59,177 bases of DNA from an uncultured Lachnospiraceae bacterium (lineage in GTDB: Bacteria > Bacillota > Clostridia > Lachnospirales > Lachnospiraceae), in assembly GCA_910587305.1 (NCBI GenBank), contig CAJUKV010000023.1, positions 1 to 59,177 of the forward strand, given 5' to 3'. The position numbers and the translations under genes were made by a program. The notes under the pieces are model-generated. The model was not told where the DNA came from, did not search any database, and saw only the letters and a list, made by a program, of their open reading frames with translations. Positions 53,379-59,177 of the stretch are shown here, one piece after another; the stretch's first letter is position 1, and each line of letters opens with the position of its first letter.

Positions 53379-53900
53379 ATGAGTATGAAATATTTAATAG
53401 CTACGGTGGTAGAAACCATAATTAAGGTGGTGGTTATTGCTGGGGTTATCGTTTTTGTCTTTCGTAGCGCTACGCAGGCTTATGAATTTGGATATCGGGT
53501 GTTTGCAGACCAGCCTGTGTCTGCTTCCGGAGGAAGAACAATTACGGTGAGTGTGGAGGAATCGGCTTCCCTAAAAGAAATTGCCCGGATGCTGGAGGAA
53601 AGGGGATTGATTGAAGATGCAAACCTGTTCATTGTACAAGAGCTTCTTTCCGCTTATCATGGAAAAATTGTTCCGGGCATATATGATTTAAGCACGGATA
53701 TGACGGCAAGCCAGATGCTGGAAATCATGGCCGATCCTGCATCAAAGGAAGATGAGGAATCGGGAAGCACGCCGGCGCCCGTAGAGACACATTCTGATAA
53801 AGCGAAAGAGGGAGATCCGGAGGGGGAAATAGAAAATGCCGGCGCGGACGGGGAGGAGGTGTCCCCGGATGGAGCTGAGCAGCCTGAAAGCGGAGAATAG
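53379..53900 (+). CDS. MltG/YceG-like membrane protein without the transglycosylase domain
   Basis: A 173-aa protein with one N-terminal transmembrane helix (about 10-29) and an extracytoplasmic module (ITVSVEESASLKEIARMLEERGLIED..., with GIYDLSTDMTASQMLEIM) that matches the LysM-like N-terminal part of MltG/YceG. The catalytic domain is absent; a 45-residue acidic Glu/Asp/Gly/Pro tail takes its place. It sits where B. subtilis has yrrL (mltG). trmR begins 32 bp before its end. Confidence 0.82.
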   Translation: MSMKYLIATVVETIIKVVVIAGVIVFVFRSATQAYEFGYRVFADQPVSASGGRTITVSVEESASLKEIARMLEERGLIEDANLFIVQELLSAYHGKIVPGIYDLSTDMTASQMLEIMADPASKEDEESGSTPAPVETHSDKAKEGDPEGEIENAGADGEEVSPDGAEQPESGE

Positions 53901-54537
53901 GATCAGCGCGTTTATCAATTCCCTTGACAGAGGCAATACCCCCTTTTTAAATGAAATAGAGCAGTTTGCCATTGAGACAAATGTACCGGTTATAAGGCCG
54001 GAGATGCAGAGCCTCTTGAAAGTCCTCCTTGCCATGAAGGAACCCGGACAGATACTTGAAGTGGGAACCGCCATAGGGTTTTCGGCACTTCTCATGAGTG
54101 AATATGGACCGAAAGATTGCCGGATTACTACGATTGAAAAATACGAAAAAAGAATTCCTCTTGCCAGAGAAAATTTCAGGAGGGCGGGAAAGGAGGAGGC
54201 AATCACATTGCTAGAGGGTGACGCTATGGAGCTGTTAACCAAACTTCCGGGGCCTTACGACTTTATTTTCATGGACGCCGCAAAAGGGCAGTATATCCAT
54301 TTCCTGCCGGATATTCTGCGGTTAATGCCTGTAGGCGGATTGCTTATATCTGATAATGTGCTGCAGGAGGGGGATATCATGGAGTCCCGCTTTGCAGTTA
54401 CCAGAAGGGATCGGACCATTCACGCCAGGATGCGGGAGTACCTTTATGAATTAAAACATAACGATCAGCTTGAGACGGCCATCCTGCCGGTAGGGGATGG
54501 CGTGACGGTAAGCGTTAAGAAAAACAGGGTGGAGTAA
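53869..54537 (+). CDS. trmR: tRNA 5-hydroxyuridine methyltransferase-like O-methyltransferase
   Basis: A 222-aa SAM-dependent O-methyltransferase of the YrrM/TrmR family, which makes 5-methoxyuridine at U34 of tRNA. Motif I is ILEVGTAIGFSALLMSE; metal and substrate residues are in YDFIFMDAAKGQY and LLISDNVLQEG. ATG 53869 has GAGGAGGTG 8 nt upstream and overlaps the previous gene by 32 bp. The next gene is its hydroxylation partner, which supports TrmR over catechol-type enzymes. Confidence 0.92.
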   Translation: MELSSLKAENRISAFINSLDRGNTPFLNEIEQFAIETNVPVIRPEMQSLLKVLLAMKEPGQILEVGTAIGFSALLMSEYGPKDCRITTIEKYEKRIPLARENFRRAGKEEAITLLEGDAMELLTKLPGPYDFIFMDAAKGQYIHFLPDILRLMPVGGLLISDNVLQEGDIMESRFAVTRRDRTIHARMREYLYELKHNDQLETAILPVGDGVTVSVKKNRVE

Positions 54538-55770
54538 ATGAGAAAACCTGAACTTTTGATACCTGCCAGTTCTTTGGAGGTTTTGAAAACAGCGGTGCGC
54601 TTTGGGGCGGATGCCGTGTATATAGGAGGAGAGGCTTTTGGCCTTCGGGCTAAGGCGAAAAATTTCTCGCCAAAGGAGATGAGGGAAGGAATTGAGTTTG
54701 CCCACGCTTATGGCGTGCGGGTGCATGTAACGGCGAATATATTGGCCCATAATGAAGATCTTGAAGGGGCGAAGGCTTACTTTCAGGAATTAAGGGAAAT
54801 GAAACCGGACGCTCTGATTATTGCGGATCCGGGAATGTTTACTTTGGCCCGGGAAATTTGTCCGGAAATTGACATCCATATCTCAACTCAGGCGAATAAT
54901 ACAAATTACATGACTTATTTGTTCTGGCATAAACTGGGAGCCAAAAGAGTTGTCTGCGCCAGAGAGCTTTCTTTAAAGGAAATAAAGGAAATCCGCCGTA
55001 AAATACCGGAAGATATGGAAATAGAAAGCTTTATCCATGGCGCTATGTGTATTTCCTATTCCGGAAGGTGCTTACTGAGTAATTATTTTGTGGGAAGGGA
55101 TGCAAATCAGGGAGCCTGTACCCATCCGTGCAGATGGAAATATGCGGTGGTGGAAGAAAAGCGCCCGGGAGAATATCTTCCGGTCTACGAGAATGAGCGG
55201 GGGACCTATATTTTTAATTCCAAAGATTTGTGCATGATAGAACATATTCCTGAATTGCTGGATGCAGGCATTGACAGCTTTAAAATAGAAGGAAGAATGA
55301 AGAACGCGCTGTATGTGGCTACGGTGGCAAGAACTTACAGGAAAGCCATTGACGATTATCTGGAATCGGAGGAAAAGTACCGGGCCAATATGGAGTGGTA
55401 CAGGCAGGAGATTGGGAAATGCACTTACCGCCGGTTTTCCACCGGCTTTTACTTTGGTAAGCCGGATGAGAACATGCAGATTTATGATAACAGTACCTAT
55501 ATAAGCGAGTATATTTACCTTGGCATTGTGGAAGAAGTGTCCGGGGAAGGGCTGGCCAGGATAGAGCAGAAAAATAAGTTCGGTGTGGGAGAGGATATAG
55601 AGATTATGAAACCGGACGGAAAAAATGTACCGGTCCGGGTATTGTCTTTGACCACAGGGGAGGGAGAGGCGGTTTTAAGCGCGCCTCACGCTAAGGAGAT
55701 TTTGTGGGTTGGATTAAGCCGGCGGCCGGAACAATATGATATTTTAAGGGTTCGCAAAAATTCCGAATGA
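54538..55770 (+). CDS. trhP: tRNA hydroxylation protein (peptidase U32 family)
   Basis: A 410-aa U32-family protein. TrhP proteins hydroxylate U34 of tRNA to 5-hydroxyuridine with prephenate as a cofactor source, giving TrmR its substrate. The U32 signature is EIESFIHGAMCISYSGRCLLS, followed by cysteines in QGACTHPCRW. KIEGRMKNALYVATVARTYRKAID follows. Its ATG directly follows the trmR stop. B. subtilis has two adjacent genes (yrrN, yrrO); only one is present here. Confidence 0.93.
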   Translation: MRKPELLIPASSLEVLKTAVRFGADAVYIGGEAFGLRAKAKNFSPKEMREGIEFAHAYGVRVHVTANILAHNEDLEGAKAYFQELREMKPDALIIADPGMFTLAREICPEIDIHISTQANNTNYMTYLFWHKLGAKRVVCARELSLKEIKEIRRKIPEDMEIESFIHGAMCISYSGRCLLSNYFVGRDANQGACTHPCRWKYAVVEEKRPGEYLPVYENERGTYIFNSKDLCMIEHIPELLDAGIDSFKIEGRMKNALYVATVARTYRKAIDDYLESEEKYRANMEWYRQEIGKCTYRRFSTGFYFGKPDENMQIYDNSTYISEYIYLGIVEEVSGEGLARIEQKNKFGVGEDIEIMKPDGKNVPVRVLSLTTGEGEAVLSAPHAKEILWVGLSRRPEQYDILRVRKNSE

Positions 55771-55913
55771 TATTTTGAGAGATATTGGCAGGTGGTACGA
55801 AACACGTGACAGGCTGTACAAATATGCCTATTCAGGCTACCGAATCCAATTTCTTTTTGGCGAAATCTGATGAAAATAAAAATAAGTATTGCAATTTTGC
55901 AGATTATCGTGTA

Positions 55914-55989
55914 TCTTTAAGGGCGAAGAAAATATAAAGTATTGTTACGAACAAAGATGTTCCAAAGTTTTTTGGGGCATTTTTTATTT
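55914..55989 (+). promoter_or_regulatory. ANTAR-type dual-hexaloop antitermination leader of glnA
   Basis: P1 is TCTTT-AAGGGC-GAAGA (55914-55929) and P2 is GAAC-AAAGAT-GTTC (55949-55962). Both hexaloops have A at position 1 and G at position 4, the bases recognised by ANTAR regulators. The 3' arm of P2 lies inside the 5' arm of an intrinsic terminator ATGTTCCAAA / TTTGGGGCAT (55957-55980) followed by TTTTTATTT. P2 and terminator are mutually exclusive. No promoter is seen between the terminator and the gene. Confidence 0.72.
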
Positions 55990-56019
55990 GTAAGGGAAAC
56001 TGTGAAAGGAAGTAGAGGG

Positions 56020-58131
56020 ATGAGTGAAGTAATTAACGTTGAAGAGTTTTTTGCATGCAAGGTATTCACACGCACTATCATGAAAGAAAGATTACCCAAA
56101 AATGTTTATAAGGAAGCCATTAAGGTAATGGAGAATGGCGGCGAGTTATCGCTGGCAACGGCGGACGTTGTCGCAAAGGAGATGAAGGACTGGGCTGTGG
56201 AAAATGGCGCAACCCACTACACGCACTGGTTTCAGCCCCTGACAGGCATCACTGCGGAAAAGCACGATTCTTTCATTTCCCACCCGGATATCAATGGAAA
56301 AATGCTTATGGAATTTTCCGGAAAAGAGCTGATTAAGGGCGAGCCGGATGCTTCTTCTTTTCCTTCGGGAGGATTGAGAGCCACCTTTGAGGCAAGGGGA
56401 TACACCGCTTGGGACATCACTTCGCCCGCTTTCTTAAAAGAGGATGCAACCGGCGTGATTCTCTGTATCCCTACGGCATTTTGCTCTTATAAAGGGGAGG
56501 CGCTGGATAAGAAAACCCCTTTGCTCCGCTCCATGGAAGCAATCAATGAGCAGGCCCTGCGAATTGTAAGACTTTTCGGAAACACGGGAGCTACCAAAGT
56601 AGCGGCAAGCGTGGGACCGGAGCAGGAATATTTTCTGGTAGACAGAGAGAAATACTTAAAAAGAACCGACCTTGTCTTCACAGGCCGCACCTTGTTTGGC
56701 GCGCCTGCGCCAAAAGGGCAGGAGCTGGAAGATCATTATTTTGGCACCATCCGGGAACGAATCGGCGCATATATGAAGGACTTAAACATTGAATTGTGGA
56801 AGCTTGGCGTTTCGGCAAAGACCCAGCACAATGAAGTGGCTCCTGCACAGCATGAGCTGGCGTCCATATATGAGACGGCGAATATTGCGGTTGACCACAA
56901 CCAGTTGGTTATGGAAACGATGAAAAAGGTGGCGGGCCGCCATGGGCTCACCTGTCTGTTGCACGAAAAACCTTTTGCAGGTGTAAACGGTTCCGGTAAA
57001 CACAATAACTGGTCGCTTGGTACGGATAACGGGGTGAACCTGTTAGACCCCGGCGACACGCCCAATGAAAATATTCAGTTTCTGTTAGTGCTTGCCTGCA
57101 TTATCAAAGCGGTTGACATACATGCGGATTTACTTCGCCAAAGCGCCTCCGATGTGGGGAATGACCACAGGCTTGGCGCGAATGAAGCGCCTCCGGCAAT
57201 TATATCCATCTTCCTTGGAGAACAGCTTGAGGATGTGGTAAAGCAGCTGGTGGAAACCGGCGAGGCGGCCCATGTGTTACAGGGCGGCAAGCTGGAAACC
57301 GGCGTTTCCACCCTGCCCGATTTTACAAAGGATGCAACGGACAGAAACAGAACGTCACCCTTTGCCTTTACGGGAAATAAATTCGAGTTCCGTATGGTCG
57401 GTTCTTCGGATTCCATTGGAAGCCCGAATACCATCTTAAACGCAATTGTTGCGGAGGCTTTCTGCGAGGCGGCCGATATTCTCGAAAAAGCGGAAGATTT
57501 TGACCTGGCAGTGCATGACTTAATTAAAGAGTACCTGACAAAGCATCAGAGAATTATTTTTAATGGCAATGGCTATTCGGAGGAATGGGTAAAAGAGGCC
57601 GAAAGGAGAGGGCTTCCCAATATCAAATCCATGGTTGAGGCGGTGGATACCCTTACAACCGATAAGGCGGTAAAGCTCTTTGAAAAATTTGGTATTTTCA
57701 CCAAAGCGGAACTGGAGTCCCGTGAGGAGGTTCTTTATGAAACCTACGCGAAAACCATCAATATTGAAGCGCTTACCATGATTGATATGGCGTCCAAGCA
57801 GATTATACCTGCCGTAATTAAATACACCAAATCTCTTGCGGATACCGTTATTGCGGTAAGAGAGGCAGGAGCGGATGCATCCGCCCCCGCTGATTTGCTA
57901 AAGACCGTTTCCGAAAAGCTGTCTATGATGAAGGCCGCTTTGGAAAAACTGGAAGATTCCGTGGCAAAGGCAGGGGATGTGAGCAATGTAAAAGAGCAGG
58001 CTTTCTATTATAAAGATGTGGTAAAGGCCGCTATGGATGAATTAAGAGCGCCGGCCGATGAAGTTGAGATGATGGTAGATAAGGAAGTATGGCCGATTCC
58101 TACTTATGGCGATTTGATTTTTGAAGTATAG
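56020..58131 (+). CDS. glnA: Glutamine synthetase type III
   Basis: ATP-dependent synthesis of glutamine from glutamate and ammonium. At 703 aa it is the long GSIII (GlnN) form typical of Bacteroides and Clostridia. Signatures are HYTHWFQPLTGITAEKHDSF, FPSGGLRATFEARGYTAWD, SVGPEQEYFLVD, the KTQHNEVAPAQHELASIYE segment and NRTSPFAFTGNKFEFRMVGSS. ATG 56020 has GAAAGGAAGTAGAGGG upstream; the frame to 55942 crosses the terminator and is not coding. Regulation is probably through antitermination in the leader. No ANTAR regulator gene lies in this window. Confidence 0.96.
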   Translation: MSEVINVEEFFACKVFTRTIMKERLPKNVYKEAIKVMENGGELSLATADVVAKEMKDWAVENGATHYTHWFQPLTGITAEKHDSFISHPDINGKMLMEFSGKELIKGEPDASSFPSGGLRATFEARGYTAWDITSPAFLKEDATGVILCIPTAFCSYKGEALDKKTPLLRSMEAINEQALRIVRLFGNTGATKVAASVGPEQEYFLVDREKYLKRTDLVFTGRTLFGAPAPKGQELEDHYFGTIRERIGAYMKDLNIELWKLGVSAKTQHNEVAPAQHELASIYETANIAVDHNQLVMETMKKVAGRHGLTCLLHEKPFAGVNGSGKHNNWSLGTDNGVNLLDPGDTPNENIQFLLVLACIIKAVDIHADLLRQSASDVGNDHRLGANEAPPAIISIFLGEQLEDVVKQLVETGEAAHVLQGGKLETGVSTLPDFTKDATDRNRTSPFAFTGNKFEFRMVGSSDSIGSPNTILNAIVAEAFCEAADILEKAEDFDLAVHDLIKEYLTKHQRIIFNGNGYSEEWVKEAERRGLPNIKSMVEAVDTLTTDKAVKLFEKFGIFTKAELESREEVLYETYAKTINIEALTMIDMASKQIIPAVIKYTKSLADTVIAVREAGADASAPADLLKTVSEKLSMMKAALEKLEDSVAKAGDVSNVKEQAFYYKDVVKAAMDELRAPADEVEMMVDKEVWPIPTYGDLIFEV

Positions 58132-58170
58132 AAAAAGTGTGGAAACAGGAAACTAAAACTAAAACAGGAA

Positions 58171-58195
58171 TCCCCCGGCAGCGCCGGGGGATTTT
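58171..58195 (+). terminator. Intrinsic terminator after glnA
   Basis: Stem TCCCCCGGC / GCCGGGGGA with an AGC loop, followed by TTTT. Confidence 0.9.
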
Positions 58196-58229
58196 ACCGT
58201 AATAAAAGAGTATAAGGCGTACCCGTTTT

Positions 58230-58901
58230 TTATTCAACTTTTACTTCCAGGTAACCAAGAAGCTTGCTCATATCATATTCGGGAACGATGCCCAAGTTGG
58301 AATCATAGAACTTGCCGTCATAGTGAACAAGGTAGTGGCAATAAAGCCCCATTTTTTCCATCAGGATACAGCATTTGGGGAGAGTGGCCGGCTGGCCTTC
58401 CGTATAAACAATGACGTCGCTGTGGTCAATGCCGTAGTAATTTAAAGCGGAAATGACACGACCCATGGTAGCCTGCCATTCGCGGCAGTCCATAACGCTG
58501 ATGACTTCGGCAATGGTAACGCCCGCTAACATGGCAACACAGGTCTGGCCGCAGAGACCGTCTTCGGGCTGAATGATAATGTCGATACCGTCAATTTTAC
58601 GTATGGGATTGTCAAAATTGTAAGGGCTGTTTTGATTAATTTGAATCAAGCTTTTGGTAATATGAAGGAGAACTTTGTGCTCTTTGGTGATGTCAACATG
58701 TGAAACGTCTTCTTCCTGCAGATGGATTTTGTAATTGCCCTTTGCCTCAGGAATTAAATCACATTCAATAATTTTGTTGTCCAGAATCAATTCTGCTTCA
58801 ATCTCATCACGCTTTTTGCAGACCTCCCATACATTAAAGGGGATGCGGATTGTGTAAAGGTCGTTTTCTTTTTCAATTTTTCCATTAAAAAAATATCTCA
58901 T
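58230..58901 (-). CDS. DUF1905-like domain fused to a papain-like cysteine peptidase-like domain
   Basis: A 223-aa protein. Residues 1-80 resemble DUF1905 (FNGKIEKENDLYTIRIPF, with the PFNVWEV segment). The C-terminal half has QPEDGLCGQTCVAMLAG (111-127), where Gln111 and Cys117 fit the Q-x5-CG active-site spacing of C39-like peptidases, then His189 (CHYLVHYDGKFYDS) with a following Asp as a possible catalytic pair. Function unknown; it could be a peptidase or an inactive ligand-binding fold. ATG 58901 has AGGAGGG upstream. Confidence 0.75.
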   Translation of the reverse strand: MRYFFNGKIEKENDLYTIRIPFNVWEVCKKRDEIEAELILDNKIIECDLIPEAKGNYKIHLQEEDVSHVDITKEHKVLLHITKSLIQINQNSPYNFDNPIRKIDGIDIIIQPEDGLCGQTCVAMLAGVTIAEVISVMDCREWQATMGRVISALNYYGIDHSDVIVYTEGQPATLPKCCILMEKMGLYCHYLVHYDGKFYDSNLGIVPEYDMSKLLGYLEVKVE

Positions 58902-59076
58902 AAAATAACCCTCCTGATTCAGATGCATATATAGGAATACTTATAAATTAAAGATACCAGATTTCTGTAAATTTGAAAACATTTTTTTCCATAGGATGTT
59001 CAAAAGTATTAAAAAATATTCAAAAAATTTTATAATATTCAAACTATATATTTTATAAAAAAATTTAAAAAAATAC

Positions 59077-59105
59077 TTGTCAAATAAATTGTTATCGTGT
59101 ATACT
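59077..59105 (+). promoter_or_regulatory. Promoter of the tRNA-Gln gene
   Basis: TTGTCA (59077-59082), 17-bp spacer, TATACT (59100-59105), 19 bp before the tRNA. It lies in an AT-rich tract. Confidence 0.75.
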
Positions 59106-59123
59106 ATTTTAAGTAATTGATTT

Positions 59124-59177
59124 TGGGCTATCGCCAAACGGTAAGGCAACGGACTCTGACTCCGTCATTTCAAGGTT
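59124..59177 (+). tRNA. tRNA-Gln (anticodon CUG), cut by the window end
   Basis: TGGGCTA acceptor arm, TC, D-arm GCC...GGC, anticodon stem ACGGA / TCCGT with loop CTCTGAC (anticodon CTG), then the variable loop and start of the T-arm. The 3' acceptor strand lies beyond the window. The D-arm and TGGGCTATCGCCAA start are typical of bacterial tRNA-Gln. It may begin a tRNA cluster. Confidence 0.92.

Noticed and set aside
55889..55917. TTGCAA-17-TATCTT as the glnA promoter
   Set aside because: The -10 overlaps the 5' arm of hairpin P1, so a transcript from it would lack the first ANTAR hairpin. The hexaloop pair is the more specific signal.

Overview
This window looks like a chromosomal segment from a spore-forming, anaerobic, low-GC Firmicute, most probably a Lachnospiraceae-type Clostridium. 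The evidence is the cluster rqcP-yabP-yabQ-divIC-spoIIE-tilS-hpt-ftsH, a CotS-like coat kinase, a PerR/rubrerythrin/rubredoxin operon, a eukaryote-like prolyl-tRNA synthetase, type III glutamine synthetase, T-box leaders and AGGAGG-type ribosome binding sites. I see no phage, insertion sequence, CRISPR array or rRNA. Gene calls rest on reading the translated sequence, with no database search. Many starts were moved inward to the codon that has a proper ribosome binding site.

Layout. 1-6.5 kb: an unknown protein, a hybrid sensor kinase, glucose-6-phosphate isomerase and a MATE transporter. 6.5-13.9 kb (minus strand): a complete trpEGDCFBA operon behind a tryptophan T-box (UGG specifier). 14-18.5 kb: a 2-hydroxyacid dehydrogenase, an MTA/SAH deaminase, S-adenosylhomocysteinase and a phosphoribosyltransferase-like protein. 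18.6-19.9 kb (minus): perR-rbr-rubredoxin with a Per-box-like operator. 20-22.4 kb: a two-component system. 22.4-24.4 kb (minus): an AI-2E family permease and an RluA-type pseudouridine synthase. 24.7-32.4 kb: an O-antigen-ligase-like protein, proS behind a proline T-box, cca, a CotS-like kinase and a PEGA lipoprotein. 32.6-39.8 kb: hup and the sporulation/division/ftsH cluster. 40-46.7 kb: a GH13 enzyme, nudC (minus), prmA, rsmE and a cysteine desulfurase. 46.8-55.8 kb: thiI, an HPr-like protein (minus), mtaB, ireB, ruvX, a DUF1292 protein, rnj, ylbF, a YceG-like protein, trmR and trhP. 56-59.2 kb: type III glutamine synthetase behind an ANTAR-type antitermination leader, a DUF1905/cysteine-peptidase-like protein (minus), and the start of a tRNA-Gln(CUG) gene.

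The most interesting signal is non-coding. Five unrelated genes (the sensor kinase at 20 kb, the PEGA lipoprotein, rqcP, ftsH and mtaB) share a leader: a hairpin or partial hairpin ending in TATGC, then an unusual ribosome binding site GGGG(G)TA, then exactly 7 nt to the start codon. At mtaB the leader is a 75-bp tandem duplication whose copies differ by pairing-preserving changes. Downstream of ftsH (about 39.93-40.03 kb) a promoter and a terminator frame a roughly 100-nt candidate small RNA. It contains CCCCCC and CTATACCCCC, and the latter is complementary to the shared ribosome binding site. A trans-acting anti-Shine-Dalgarno regulon is the hypothesis I would test first. Other notable points are a spoIIE promoter with the long 21-bp spacer and Spo0A-box-like sites in front of a SpoIIE lacking its membrane domain, an Asp-to-Glu change at the TrpA catalytic position, and several families of dispersed palindromic repeats, one of which encodes the C-terminus of TrpE.
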